Shown here: piece by piece, positions 1 to 8,654 of the stretch
How positions within the stretch are numbered: the stretch's first letter is position 1
Layout: each line of letters begins with the position of its first letter
From: Agrobacterium rubi TR3 = NBRC 13261
GTDB lineage: Bacteria; Pseudomonadota; Alphaproteobacteria; Rhizobiales; Rhizobiaceae
DNA length: 64,000 nucleotides
Direction of reading: 5' to 3'
Assembly: GCF_000739935.1 (NCBI RefSeq)
Contig: NZ_BBJU01000012.1
Span: 1 to 64,000, forward strand
Translations under genes and position numbers: made by a program
The notes under the pieces: generated by a model
The model's database searches: none
Told to the model about the DNA's origin: nothing
What the model saw: only the letters and a program-made list of their open reading frames with translations

Positions 1-1
1 A

Positions 2-1459
2 AGCCAAGCGCACTGTTGTGTATTGGACGGCACTGGAGCCGAAACCACCACTCGCAACGATCTCTCCAACAAGGATTTGGGCCGCGTGCGGCAGGTCACC
101 CGCCCTGCTACCGATTTCTCCAAGGCCGAACCATCCGAAGCCCTTTCTGCGGGAGCGGCAACCACCACGGCAACAACCGATCCGTTTTCGCAACCATCCG
201 CCAATATGAGTTTCGAGCGCGGCTATGATTTCAAGCTGGGCAATGCGCTGTTTCAGAAGCTGTGGGTGTCATCGCCGTCCTCCACGCAGGCGTCTGACGG
301 GCTGGGCCCGCTTTACAATGCGCGGTCTTGTCAGACCTGCCACATCAAGGATGGGCGTGGGCGTCCACCGGTCGGTGATGAAGATGCGGTGTCGATGTTT
401 CTGCGCCTTGCCCGCCCTGCCCGTACGCCTGACGAGATGAAGGCAATCGCTGACCATGATGTGCTGAATTTTCCCGATGCGACCTATGGCGGGCAGCTTC
501 AGAACCTTGCCGTTCCGGGAATGAAGGCTGAGGGCAAGCTTGCCGTTTCGTACGAGGAGCAGCCGGTGACGCTAGGCGATGGCGAAACCGTATCGCTCCG
601 CAAGCCGACCTACCACATAGACGAGCTGAATGACGGGGCGCTGGAGCCTGATACGACACTGTCCCCGCGCATCGCCCAGCCGACGCTGGGTCTGGGCCTC
701 ATCGAGGCCATTGCGGATGAGGATATTCTGGCCAATGCCAGGCCTGACGGCGGCAGACCGGCATGGGTGCGCGACCACCGCAATGGCGCGCTGAAGATCG
801 GTCGGTTCGGCTGGAAGGCGCAGAATGCCAGCGTGCGGGATCAGGCGGCGAGCGCGCTGTCTCACGATATCGGCATTTCCTCACCGGATGCGCCAAACGC
901 CTTTGGCGACTGCACGGACAAGCAGACCGACTGTCTGGCCATGCCGACCGGTGTGCAGAAGCGGCTGGGCGATGTGGAAGCGCCTTCTCCCGTGCTTGAT
1001 CTGATGACGTTCTACACCGAAAATCTGGCCGTGCCGGCGCGCCGCAATGTCGATGACCCCCAAGTTCTGCGTGGTAAGCAGCAATTCTACGCGGCGGGAT
1101 GTGCATCCTGTCACATGCCGAAATTCGTGACGAAGCGCGATGCCAACGACCCGCTGCATTCCTTCCAACTGATATGGCCGTATTCCGATTTTCTGCTGCA
1201 CGATATGGGCGATGGCTTGGCGGATGGTCAGCAGGTGGGCGAGGCCGGTGGACGCGACTGGCGTACCCAACCGCTCTGGGCCATCGGGTTGACGCAAGCC
1301 GTGAATGGCAATGGTTTTTATCTACATGACGGGCGGGCGCGCAGCCTGACCGAAGCGATCCTGTGGCATGGTGGCGAGGCGCAAAAGTCGCGCGATGCTT
1401 TTGTCGCCTTGCAAAAGTCCGACCGGCAGGCTTTGCTGACATTTCTGGAGTCTCTTTGA
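2..1459 (+). CDS. Diheme cytochrome-like DUF1111 ("thiol oxidoreductase") protein, 5' end outside window
   Basis: The frame is open to the left edge, so the start and export signal are missing; the visible part is about 485 residues. It has two c-type haem motifs: CQTCH (about residue 103 counting from the TTG at 23), followed by a Gly/Arg-rich stretch, and CASCH (about residue 360). This two-haem layout is that of the DUF1111 family, distantly related to MauG and diheme peroxidases. In many proteobacteria these proteins sit beside imelysin and DUF1513 genes in iron-regulated operons, as here. Its stop overlaps the next ATG by one base (TGATG), implying translational coupling. Likely periplasmic electron transfer; the actual substrate is unknown. 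Confidence 0.85.
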   Translation, partial: SQAHCCVLDGTGAETTTRNDLSNKDLGRVRQVTRPATDFSKAEPSEALSAGAATTTATTDPFSQPSANMSFERGYDFKLGNALFQKLWVSSPSSTQASDGLGPLYNARSCQTCHIKDGRGRPPVGDEDAVSMFLRLARPARTPDEMKAIADHDVLNFPDATYGGQLQNLAVPGMKAEGKLAVSYEEQPVTLGDGETVSLRKPTYHIDELNDGALEPDTTLSPRIAQPTLGLGLIEAIADEDILANARPDGGRPAWVRDHRNGALKIGRFGWKAQNASVRDQAASALSHDIGISSPDAPNAFGDCTDKQTDCLAMPTGVQKRLGDVEAPSPVLDLMTFYTENLAVPARRNVDDPQVLRGKQQFYAAGCASCHMPKFVTKRDANDPLHSFQLIWPYSDFLLHDMGDGLADGQQVGEAGGRDWRTQPLWAIGLTQAVNGNGFYLHDGRARSLTEAILWHGGEAQKSRDAFVALQKSDRQALLTFLESL

Positions 1460-2580
1460 TGGAAAACGCGATGCGAAAATTTCATGCCCTTCTGCCGCTC
1501 GCGTTTCTGATGAGCTTTGGCACGGCGCTGGCGCAGGATGTGGAACTGATGCCGCCACCGCCGCTCGACCCGGTGAAGGTGCGCAGCGTGATGGAAAAGG
1601 CCGTGGATGGCTTCATCCGTCCCGGCTATGACGGGTTTCGCGATAGCGCCAAGGCGCTGACGGACAAGATGCAGGCGCTGTGCGCCGCGCCTTCCGCTGA
1701 CACGATGGCGGCAGCGAAAGCGGGCTTTGCGGATGCGACCCACGCATGGGCGGGTATCGAGATCGTGCGCGTCGGCCCCGTCATCGAGCAGAACCGGTTC
1801 GAGCGGGTTCTCTATTATCCCGACAAAAAAGGGCTCGGCCTCAAACAGGTACAAAAATACCTTTTGGACAAGGATGAGACCGTGACGACGCCGCAGGGAT
1901 TGCGGGCAAAAAGCGTTGCGGCACAGGGCTTTGGTGCGCTCGAATATGTGCTTTATGGCACTGGTTCCGATGATGTGACGGTTGAGAAAAACAGTTTCCG
2001 CTGCCGTTATGGCGCTGCCATTGCAGGCAATATCGCCAATATCGGCACCGAACTTTCCGATCTCTGGGACGCGCCTGACGGGACGGCAAAGAACTGGAAG
2101 GAACCGGGGCCTGACAATCCGGTGTTTCGTGACGAGCGCGAGGCGCTTGTGGCCCTGCTGGGTATTCTGGTGCATGGCTCGGAAGCCATTCGCGACCAGC
2201 GCATCGAGACCTTCTACAAGGGTCCCGATAATGCCAAATTTCCGCGCACCGCGATCTACTGGCGCTCCGGCCTGACATGGAAGAGCATTGGCGACAATGT
2301 GTCCGCGGTACAGGGTTTGTTGCACAAGGCTGGCATGAGCGATCTTCTGCCGCCCGACCAGCGCTCCATCATCGGCTCCATCGACTTCATCGCCAAATCC
2401 ATAGTCCGCGTCTCCGGCAACATCGAGCCTGACGTCGAAAAGGCGCTTGGCGACGACAAGGAGCGCGCCAAGGTGGATTATCTGCTGCTGAACGGCAAGG
2501 ATTTGATCTACCGCATCAACGACCAATATGGTGGCGCTATCGGCCTGAGCTCCGGCTTTTCCTTTGCGGACGGGGACTGA
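1459..2580 (+). CDS. Imelysin-family periplasmic protein (peptidase M75-like, putative iron uptake)
   Basis: 373 residues. The ATG at 1459 overlaps the upstream stop; a second ATG at 1471 is also possible. A signal peptide (hydrophobic LLPLAFLMSFGTALA, then AQD) predicts export. The body is imelysin-like, with repeated helical segments. In canonical imelysins a GxHxxE motif lies near the position where this protein reads GFGALEYVLYG, so the His is absent while the Glu is kept. That is typical of the IrpA-like subgroup as I recall it. The gene lies between the diheme protein and DUF1513, so the three products probably act together in the periplasm in iron or redox-metal handling (inference from gene neighbourhood). 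Confidence 0.85.
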   Translation: MENAMRKFHALLPLAFLMSFGTALAQDVELMPPPPLDPVKVRSVMEKAVDGFIRPGYDGFRDSAKALTDKMQALCAAPSADTMAAAKAGFADATHAWAGIEIVRVGPVIEQNRFERVLYYPDKKGLGLKQVQKYLLDKDETVTTPQGLRAKSVAAQGFGALEYVLYGTGSDDVTVEKNSFRCRYGAAIAGNIANIGTELSDLWDAPDGTAKNWKEPGPDNPVFRDEREALVALLGILVHGSEAIRDQRIETFYKGPDNAKFPRTAIYWRSGLTWKSIGDNVSAVQGLLHKAGMSDLLPPDQRSIIGSIDFIAKSIVRVSGNIEPDVEKALGDDKERAKVDYLLLNGKDLIYRINDQYGGAIGLSSGFSFADGD

Positions 2581-2583
2581 ACC

Positions 2584-3675
2584 GTGGCGCGCGACAAGCG
2601 ACTGCTGATCGACCGGCGCGCCTTCATCAAGGCGGCGGGATTGCCGTTTCTGGCGTCGCTTGCGCCGCGCTCGCTCTACGCGCTGGAGCAGACGGATGCG
2701 GTCTTCGCATCGGCGTTCCGCGACCGCGATGGCGCTTATGGTGTGGCGACGGTGAGCGAGGCGGGCGAGATCATCGACCGGCTGGTACTCCCCGCCCGCG
2801 CCCATGGCATGGCGACCAGCCGTGCCACCGGGGTTACGGTTGCCTTTGCGCGCAGGCCCGGCACCTTCTTCATGGCCTTCGACCCGGCGAAACGCCGCGA
2901 ACCCATCGTCATGCACACGCCGGAGAACCGCCACTTTTACGGCCATGGACAGTTTTCGCCTGACGGCTCCATCCTCTACGCCAGCGAAAACGACTTCGAC
3001 CGCAATCGCGGTGTGATCGGCCTCTACGATACCCGCGACGGCTTCAGGCGCATCGGCGAATATGATGCGCGCGGCATCGGCACGCACGACATGACGGTGA
3101 GCGACGACGGGCGGATGATCATCATCGCCAATGGCGGCATCGAGACCCACCCGGATTTTGGGCGTACGAAACTGAACCTCGATGCGATGCAGCCTTCTCT
3201 GGTGCTGCTGGATGCGGCCACGGGACGGTTGATCCAGAAACACGGCCTTGCAAAAGATCTCAGCCAATTGTCCACCCGGCATGTGGATCTCGGTAACGAC
3301 GGGCGCATCTGGTTTGCCTGCCAGTATGAGGGACCGCGCAATGCCATGCCGCCGCTGGTGGGGCATTTTTCCAAAGGCGACGATCTGCGTTTCATCGAAC
3401 TTCCCGAGGAAACGACGACGCGGCTGGCCAATTATGTCGGCGCTATCGCCGTCAACCGGCGCGATGGTATCGTCGGGATCACGTCTCCGAATGGCAATTC
3501 CACCGTGATGCTGGACGAGAAAAACGGCACGGTTGTTGGCGAGACGACGCTGCGTGAAGCTGCGGGTGTTGCCGCTGCCGAAAAGGGCATTGTCACCTCG
3601 TCCTATGACGGGCAATTTGGGGCGAAAATCAGTCCTGTCGCGTGGGATCAGCATATCGTCCGGCTTGCCGGATGA
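2584..3675 (+). CDS. DUF1513 protein with Tat-type signal, beta-propeller-like
   Basis: 363 residues from a GTG start 3 nt after the imelysin stop. The N terminus carries a twin-arginine motif (DRRAFIK) followed by a hydrophobic stretch ending in an AxA-like site (SLYA), so export by Tat is likely. The rest resembles DUF1513, which is predicted to form a beta-propeller, with repeated motifs such as HGHGQFSPDG-type and ISVSDDGR-type blade strands (here HFYGHGQFSPDG and DMTVSDDGRMI). Tat export suggests folding, perhaps with a cofactor, before secretion. It is the last gene of the diheme/imelysin/DUF1513 set. The biochemical role is unknown. Confidence 0.82.
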   Translation: MARDKRLLIDRRAFIKAAGLPFLASLAPRSLYALEQTDAVFASAFRDRDGAYGVATVSEAGEIIDRLVLPARAHGMATSRATGVTVAFARRPGTFFMAFDPAKRREPIVMHTPENRHFYGHGQFSPDGSILYASENDFDRNRGVIGLYDTRDGFRRIGEYDARGIGTHDMTVSDDGRMIIIANGGIETHPDFGRTKLNLDAMQPSLVLLDAATGRLIQKHGLAKDLSQLSTRHVDLGNDGRIWFACQYEGPRNAMPPLVGHFSKGDDLRFIELPEETTTRLANYVGAIAVNRRDGIVGITSPNGNSTVMLDEKNGTVVGETTLREAAGVAAAEKGIVTSSYDGQFGAKISPVAWDQHIVRLAG

Positions 3676-3710
3676 ATTGCTGAAATAACACCGGAACAGA
3701 AGGAACGTCT

Positions 3711-4178
3711 GTGCATTTCATGCCTATGAAAAAAGCGCTGGTCTATCTCATTTTCGTTTTGGCAGTCGTCACCATCGGTGCGCTGATTGGCATGAACAAC
3801 GTGCCCGGTGAATGGTATCAATCGCTCAACAAACCTTTCTTCAACCCGCCGAACTGGATTTTTGGGCCGGTCTGGACCGCGCTCTACATCATGATCGCCA
3901 TTGCCGGTGCGCGCACGTGGCTGCAAAGCCGCATGGGCGGGCGCATGCAGCTGTGGGGCAGCCAGATGCTGCTGAACTTCATGTGGTCGCCGATCTTCTT
4001 TACGATGCAGAGCCCCATCGGTGCGCTCATTCTCATCGTGCCGATGCTGATCTGCGTCATCGCCTTTATCATCATGACATCCACGCGCGACCGCATCTCC
4101 ATGTGGCTCTTCGTGCCCTATGCGGTGTGGGTAGCCTTCGCCACTCTGCTGAACGCCAGTATCGTTTATCTGAATTAG
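3711..4178 (+). CDS. tspO: TspO/MBR-family membrane protein
   Basis: 155 residues, five predicted membrane helices. The family signatures are present: WIFGPVWTALY in the second helix region and LNFMWSPIFF further on, both lining the tetrapyrrole pocket in TspO structures. The GTG at 3711 is preceded by AAGGAA at suitable spacing; ATG codons at 3720 and 3726 are alternatives. TspO proteins bind haem and porphyrins and, in alphaproteobacteria, affect photosynthesis or stress genes. It lies 35 nt after the haem-protein/imelysin operon, so co-transcription is possible. The tryptophan-rich helices and length are normal for the family. Confidence 0.93.
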   Translation: MHFMPMKKALVYLIFVLAVVTIGALIGMNNVPGEWYQSLNKPFFNPPNWIFGPVWTALYIMIAIAGARTWLQSRMGGRMQLWGSQMLLNFMWSPIFFTMQSPIGALILIVPMLICVIAFIIMTSTRDRISMWLFVPYAVWVAFATLLNASIVYLN

Positions 4179-4250
4179 CGAACCTTGCGCCCTTGCCTTG
4201 TGGTCATCCACACGCCATGTTTTCAATCTGAAACAAGGAAAGGCAGGGGA

Positions 4251-4700
4251 ATGGATTTCACCGATCCCGGCGATTATCGCCAGCGGATAAGCAAGAGCTT
4301 TGCACGTCAGGGCGTCGTTCAGGCCATCAATGCCGAAATATCGCGCATCGAGCATCGGCTGGTGGAAATCGAGCTGCCGTTTCACCCAAAACTCACCCAG
4401 CAGCACGGCATTCTGCATGCGGGCGTCATTGCTGCAGCGTTGGACACCGCCTGCACCTATGCCGCCTATACGATCATCGAGCCGGAGACATCGCTGCTGA
4501 CCATCGAGTTCAAGGTCAACCTGATGTCGCCCGGGCGTGGCGAGCGGTTTCTGTTTCGCGGTGAAATCACCAAACCTGGCAGCAACATCATCGTCGCAGA
4601 CGGTCGCGCCTATGCGCTGTCGGATGGTCCAGCGAAACTGATCGCCTCGATGACCGGCACGATGATGGTGATGAAAGGCCGCGAAGGGTTCGATGAATGA
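4251..4700 (+). CDS. PaaI/YdiI-type hotdog-fold thioesterase
   Basis: 149 residues. The ATG at 4251 is chosen because AGGCAGGGGA directly precedes it; in-frame codons upstream have no ribosome site. The central motif QQHGILHAGVIAAALDTA is the hotdog active-site region of the PaaI-type acyl-CoA thioesterases, with the Asp on the long helix and the substrate pocket that follows. A C-terminal beta-sheet strand set (TIEFKVNLMSPG and so on) fits the family. The substrate cannot be told from sequence. It overlaps the next gene by 4 nt (ATGA), so it is coupled with the nucleosidase. Confidence 0.85.
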   Translation: MDFTDPGDYRQRISKSFARQGVVQAINAEISRIEHRLVEIELPFHPKLTQQHGILHAGVIAAALDTACTYAAYTIIEPETSLLTIEFKVNLMSPGRGERFLFRGEITKPGSNIIVADGRAYALSDGPAKLIASMTGTMMVMKGREGFDE

Positions 4701-5335
4701 GTTATGAGACTGTGGATGTGGCGGGCAAGTGCCTGCTGTTCGTCATGGCAGCCGATGCCGAATATGGCCCGCATCTGAAGGCCCGTTTCAAGCCGCTTAT
4801 GACGGGTGTCGGCCCGGTGGAGGCGGCAGTATCGCTAACGGCGGCACTGGCGGAGCTTAAAGCCACTGGCAGTCTTCCCCATCTCGTCGTCTCGCTCGGT
4901 TCTGCCGGCTCCCGCGTGCTGGAACAGGCGGAGGTCTATCAAGCAACGTCCGTCTCCTACCGCGATATGGATGCGTCCGCCTTCGGTTTCGAGAAGGGCT
5001 GCACGCCGTTCCTCAATTTGCCCGCCGAAGTTTCCCTGCCGCTGCGCATTCCGGGCGTGGCGCAAGCGCGGTTGTCCACCGGTGCCAATGTGGTTTCCGG
5101 TGCTGCCTATGACGGGGTGGACGCCGACATGGTTGAGATGGAAACGTTTGCGTTATTGCGCGCCTGCCAGCGCTTTGACATTCCGCTTATCGGGCTCCGT
5201 GGAATCTCGGACGGAAAGGCGGATGTGAGCCATATTTCCGACTGGACGGAGTATCTGCATGTGATCGATGAGAAGCTGGCCGACGCTGTGGACAGGCTGC
5301 TTAGCGCGATAGAAGACGGCAGCATTTCGCTCTAA
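4697..5335 (+). CDS. mtnN: 5'-methylthioadenosine/S-adenosylhomocysteine nucleosidase
   Basis: 212 residues, slightly short for the family. Visible signatures are the N-terminal FVMAADAEYGP segment with the acidic residue of the purine-binding end, VVSLGSAGSRVL (phosphorylase-fold glycine loop), VEMETFALLRAC (the Met-Glu pair that binds ribose) and GISDGKADVS, whose Asp is the catalytic acid that protonates the purine. It would cleave MTA or SAH, feeding methionine salvage and removing SAH. Some rhizobial members act on other nucleosides, so specificity is inferred. The ATG overlaps the thioesterase stop. Confidence 0.85.
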   Translation: MSYETVDVAGKCLLFVMAADAEYGPHLKARFKPLMTGVGPVEAAVSLTAALAELKATGSLPHLVVSLGSAGSRVLEQAEVYQATSVSYRDMDASAFGFEKGCTPFLNLPAEVSLPLRIPGVAQARLSTGANVVSGAAYDGVDADMVEMETFALLRACQRFDIPLIGLRGISDGKADVSHISDWTEYLHVIDEKLADAVDRLLSAIEDGSISL

Positions 5336-5419
5336 ATCTCTTGCGCAACCGCTTATTTTCTGGCTTTTCAGGCCATGTCACGGGTTGCCTAAAGCCCCGG
5401 ATTTCTTTAAAGGCTCGCC

Positions 5420-6997
5420 ATGACCCAGATAGCCCATCCCGACAGCATCCTCATCATCGATTTTGGCAGCCAGGTGACGCAGCTTATTGCGCGCCGTGTT
5501 CGCGAAGCCGGAGTCTATTGCGAAATCCACCCGTTCCAGAATGCCGCAGAGGCATTCGAGAAGCTGGCACCCAAAGGCGTGATCTTCTCCGGCGGCCCGG
5601 CATCGGTGACGGCAGAGGGAAGTCCACGCGCACCGCAGGCGGTGTTTGATTCCGGCATTCCGATCCTTGGCATCTGCTATGGCCAGCAGACGCTATGCAC
5701 CCAGCTGGGAGGCACGGTCGAAGGTGGCCATGCAGCCGAATTCGGTCGCGCCGATATTGAGATCAAGAAGGCAAGCCCGCTATTTGACGGTTTCTGGGAG
5801 CTGGGCGGACGTTACCCGGTGTGGATGAGCCATGGCGACCGCGTGACGCAATTGCCGCACGGCTTCGAAGTGGCCGCGACCTCCGAGAACGCGCCGTTTG
5901 CCATCGCCGTCAATGAAGAGCGCCGCTATTACACCACGATGTTCCACCCCGAAGTGATGCATACGCCTGATGGTGCCAAGCTGCTGTCCAACTTCGTGCA
6001 CAAGATCGTTGGTCTGAAATCCGACTGGACCATGGCTGCATACCGCGCCGAGATGATCCGAAAAATCCGCGAGCAGGTGGGCACCGAGCGCGTGCTCTGC
6101 GCACTGTCCGGTGGCGTTGATTCCTCCGTTGCAGCCATCCTCATCCATGAAGCGATTGGCGACCAGCTGACCTGCGTCTATGTCGATCACGGCATGATGC
6201 GACTTGCCGAAAGCGAGCAGGTCGTCAGCATGTTCCGCGACCACTATAACATTCCTCTGGTGCATGTGGAGGCATCCGACCTGTTCCTGACGGAGTTGGC
6301 CGGTGTTTCCGACCCGGAGGTGAAGCGCAAGACCATCGGTCGCCTGTTCATCGAAACCTTCGAGGCCGAAGCTGCCAAGATCGCATCCGACGGCAAGGGC
6401 GCACCGGCATTTCTGGCGCAGGGTACACTGTACCCCGACGTCATCGAAAGCGTGTCCTTCTCCGGCGGCCCATCCGTCACCATCAAGAGCCACCACAATG
6501 TCGGCGGTCTTCCAGAGCGCATGAACATGAAGCTGGTGGAGCCGCTGCGTGAACTCTTCAAGGACGAAGTGCGCGTGCTTGGCCGCGAACTCGGCCTGCC
6601 CGAAAGCTTCATCGGCCGCCACCCGTTCCCCGGTCCGGGTCTCGCCATCCGCTGCCCCGGCGTCGTGACGCGCGAAAAGCTTGATATTCTACGCAAGGCA
6701 GACGCGGTCTATCTGGACGAAATCCGCAAGGCCGGTCTCTACGACATCATCTGGCAGGCCTTCGCCGTACTGCTGCCGGTCCAGACCGTGGGCGTCATGG
6801 GCGATTACCGCACCTACGACTTCGTTTGCGCGCTGCGCGCCGTGACCTCCGTAGACGGCATGACGGCGGATTTCTATCCCTACGACATGAACTTCCTCGG
6901 ACGCACCGCGACCCGTATCATCAACGAGGTCAAGGGCATCAACCGCGTGGTCTATGACGTGACGAGCAAGCCGCCGGGTACGATCGAGTGGGAATAA
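5420..6997 (+). CDS. guaA: GMP synthase (glutamine-hydrolysing)
   Basis: 525 residues, the normal length. An N-terminal class I glutamine amidotransferase domain has the nucleophile Cys86 (GICYGQQ) and His176/Glu178 (FHPEV). The ATP pyrophosphatase domain begins with the P-loop SGGVDSS at 230-236, and the dimerisation domain at the C terminus ends in KPPGTIEWE, the highly conserved terminus of GuaA. The enzyme converts XMP, ATP and glutamine to GMP in the cytosol. It is preceded by an 84-nt gap and appears to have its own promoter. Confidence 0.98.
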   Translation: MTQIAHPDSILIIDFGSQVTQLIARRVREAGVYCEIHPFQNAAEAFEKLAPKGVIFSGGPASVTAEGSPRAPQAVFDSGIPILGICYGQQTLCTQLGGTVEGGHAAEFGRADIEIKKASPLFDGFWELGGRYPVWMSHGDRVTQLPHGFEVAATSENAPFAIAVNEERRYYTTMFHPEVMHTPDGAKLLSNFVHKIVGLKSDWTMAAYRAEMIRKIREQVGTERVLCALSGGVDSSVAAILIHEAIGDQLTCVYVDHGMMRLAESEQVVSMFRDHYNIPLVHVEASDLFLTELAGVSDPEVKRKTIGRLFIETFEAEAAKIASDGKGAPAFLAQGTLYPDVIESVSFSGGPSVTIKSHHNVGGLPERMNMKLVEPLRELFKDEVRVLGRELGLPESFIGRHPFPGPGLAIRCPGVVTREKLDILRKADAVYLDEIRKAGLYDIIWQAFAVLLPVQTVGVMGDYRTYDFVCALRAVTSVDGMTADFYPYDMNFLGRTATRIINEVKGINRVVYDVTSKPPGTIEWE

Positions 6998-7072
6998 CAA
7001 AAGGCGGTTTTCTATATCCGTTTGCTTGTTCTCATTTTGTTCTTTTTGTTTATACTAATTGATGGTAGCTTT

Positions 7073-7093
7073 CTGGCCTTGGCATGAGGCCAG
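7073..7093 (+). promoter_or_regulatory. Hairpin directly 5' of the 2H-phosphoesterase ribosome site
   Basis: Arms CTGGCCT (7073-7079) and AGGCCAG (7087-7093) form a perfect 7-bp stem with a 7-nt loop. The 3' arm abuts the Shine-Dalgarno GGGAG of the next gene and the loop contains the weaker ATG at 7084. The upstream 60 nt is very U-rich. It could be the terminator tail of guaA or a translational control stem; neither is shown. Confidence 0.4.
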
Positions 7094-7104
7094 GGAGCAT
7101 CACC

Positions 7105-7779
7105 ATGGGCGATAGTGCAGCATCAGCGGATCAGCTGCGGCAACTGTCTTTTGACTGGCTTGCGCCTCATCCCGTGACGGGCCATAACCGGCAGAAACTT
7201 AGCAAACTGTTGCTAATGACAAAACCACCAAGCGCTGTTTCTGAGACAATATTCCGCGACGCTGCGAGACATGCTCTGGGCCGGACGACGCGGAGCGCTT
7301 ATCCTGCCGAACTTTTACATCTCAGCTTGCTCTGTATTGGCGTATTTCAAACCCGTCCTGACAAGCTGATTGCACACCTTGCCGCAGCGCTACGAGATTT
7401 TTCTGCGCAACCAGTCCCCATGACTATGGACACGGTAACTCACTTCGGAAATCGTAAGAGTCTCGCTTTGAAGAGTACGTCCGCGATTCCAGAGATGACG
7501 TGCCTCACACAGATGCTGCAAGCGAGGTTGCGCTCACACAATGTGCCTCACATATGCCAAAGCGCTTTCACGCCGCATGTGACAATCATTTACGGATGTG
7601 GGGAGATAGAGCCGATGCCCGTATCGAAAGCATATGGCTGGACTGTAAGCGACTTTGAACTCGTCTTCAGTCACTATGGCGACGCCCTGCATGAACGATG
7701 CGGACGGTGGCGCTTACGGGCTGATAGCCGTGACTATCGGGCCATTGCCGAACAAATGAAATTCCCGCAATGGCAATAA
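7105..7779 (+). CDS. 2H-phosphoesterase (LigT/ThpR-like 2'-5' RNA ligase family)
   Basis: 224 residues from ATG 7105, which has AGGGAG upstream; the in-frame ATG at 7084 lacks a ribosome site. Two HxS/TxΦ motifs define the 2H superfamily: HLSL at His72 and HVTI at His158. Members include cyclic phosphodiesterases (2',3'-cyclic to 2'-phosphate) and 2'-5' RNA ligases; the true substrate here is unknown. The coding sequence uses more A/T-ending codons than guaA and its other neighbours, which hints at acquisition by transfer. It stands alone, with no evident partner gene. Confidence 0.72.
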   Translation: MGDSAASADQLRQLSFDWLAPHPVTGHNRQKLSKLLLMTKPPSAVSETIFRDAARHALGRTTRSAYPAELLHLSLLCIGVFQTRPDKLIAHLAAALRDFSAQPVPMTMDTVTHFGNRKSLALKSTSAIPEMTCLTQMLQARLRSHNVPHICQSAFTPHVTIIYGCGEIEPMPVSKAYGWTVSDFELVFSHYGDALHERCGRWRLRADSRDYRAIAEQMKFPQWQ

Positions 7780-7933
7780 TCTATCAAAAGTGGAGATATG
7801 CAGGCTTTACGTCCGTGCATCGGACGTGGGCGACATGCGAAGCACCAATTCAGGTACGCAAGTCCACCACAAAAGGCGTATTTCGCCTTCTGCCAAGGCG
7901 AGGCCATCATGCCTCGCCAGCGTCAATTCAAGA

Positions 7934-8101
7934 TTAGAGCTGAACCTTGTCGAAAGCCTTGCGGTCGATGCCGAGGGCGTCGAGGTCTGCGCCTGCTGGC
8001 TTGCGGTGGGAACGGACAGCGGCGGATACTGCAAGAGCCGCACCGAAAACGGCAAAGGTTTCGCCAAAGAATTTACGGGATGTCTTAGCAACGTTACGCA
8101 T
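7934..8101 (-). CDS. Small conserved hypothetical protein, 55 aa
   Basis: The ATG at 8101 has GGAGAG at good spacing, and an in-frame longer version from 8161 is less likely. The product begins MRNVAKTSRKFFGETF, then a short hydrophobic stretch (AVFGAALAVSAAV), then a charged tail with GADLDALGIDRKAFDKV. One possible membrane helix or amphipathic segment follows a basic N terminus. I know no function. Similar short basic proteins with an LGID tail are common in Rhizobiaceae. It is divergent from the ArsC-fold gene, with a perfect palindrome between them. Confidence 0.68.
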   Translation of the reverse strand: MRNVAKTSRKFFGETFAVFGAALAVSAAVRSHRKPAGADLDALGIDRKAFDKVQL

Positions 8102-8212
8102 GTGGGTCTCTCCTTCGTGTTGCCCAGAATATGAGCAATCGAAGGCTTTTGCACAACTCATGATATAGCAGGCAAGCCATGCAGCTTAGCTCGAACTCGT
8201 TTGGATGACAGC

Positions 8213-8230
8213 CCATGCAAATTTGCATGG
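8213..8230. promoter_or_regulatory. 18-bp perfect palindrome between divergent genes
   Basis: CCATGCAAATTTGCATGG is a perfect inverted repeat lying 111 nt upstream of the small minus-strand gene and 67 nt upstream of the ArsC-fold gene. A partial copy of the half-site (GCCATGCA) occurs near 8176. Symmetry and placement suggest a dimeric regulator's operator; the regulator is unknown. Confidence 0.45.
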
Positions 8231-8297
8231 CTGGATGGATATTGAACGCGGCGGCTATTTTGCTATTCATTGGGAAGAGCATGAAAAGGCTGATGAT

Positions 8298-8645
8298 ATG
8301 ACGGTTACGATTTACGGTATCAAGAACTGCGACACGATGAAGAAGGCCCGCAATTGGCTGGAAGCTGAAGGCATTGAATACGCGTTTCATGACTATAAAA
8401 GCGCCGGGATCGATGCGGCCCATCTCAATGCCTGGTGCGATGCCGCCGGGTGGGAAACGGTTCTGAACCGCGCTGGCACCACCTTCAAGAAGCTGGATGA
8501 AGCAGAGAGGACAGACCTCAACCGCGAAAAGGCGATTGCGTTGATGCAGGCGCAACCTTCCATGATCAAGCGTCCGGTTCTGGAGGCCAATGGTAAGATC
8601 ACGGTTGGCTTCAAGCCGGACACCTATGCGGCGCTGTTCGGTTAG
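8298..8645 (+). CDS. ArsC/Spx-family reductase (YffB-like)
   Basis: 115 residues from ATG 8298 (AAAGG upstream). It has a thioredoxin-like fold: the N-terminal strand MTVTIYGIKNC places one Cys (Cys11) in the active site without the CxxC of Spx. PSMIKRPVLE contains the conserved Arg next to the cis-Pro of the ArsC fold. The family is related to glutathione-dependent arsenate reductases, but YffB-type members are not proven arsenate reductases. It is followed 9 nt later by ybaK and probably co-transcribed. Confidence 0.82.
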   Translation: MTVTIYGIKNCDTMKKARNWLEAEGIEYAFHDYKSAGIDAAHLNAWCDAAGWETVLNRAGTTFKKLDEAERTDLNREKAIALMQAQPSMIKRPVLEANGKITVGFKPDTYAALFG

Positions 8646-8654
8646 GCGAGCCCC

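Noticed and set aside
1318-3654. Very long antisense open frame (778 codons) opposite the iron operon
   Set aside because: High-GC shadow of three well-supported plus-strand genes; no ribosome site and no family features.
8213-8230. Palindrome as a manganese (Mur) box
   Set aside because: I cannot match it to a Mur consensus with confidence, and no Mn transporter gene is next to it.
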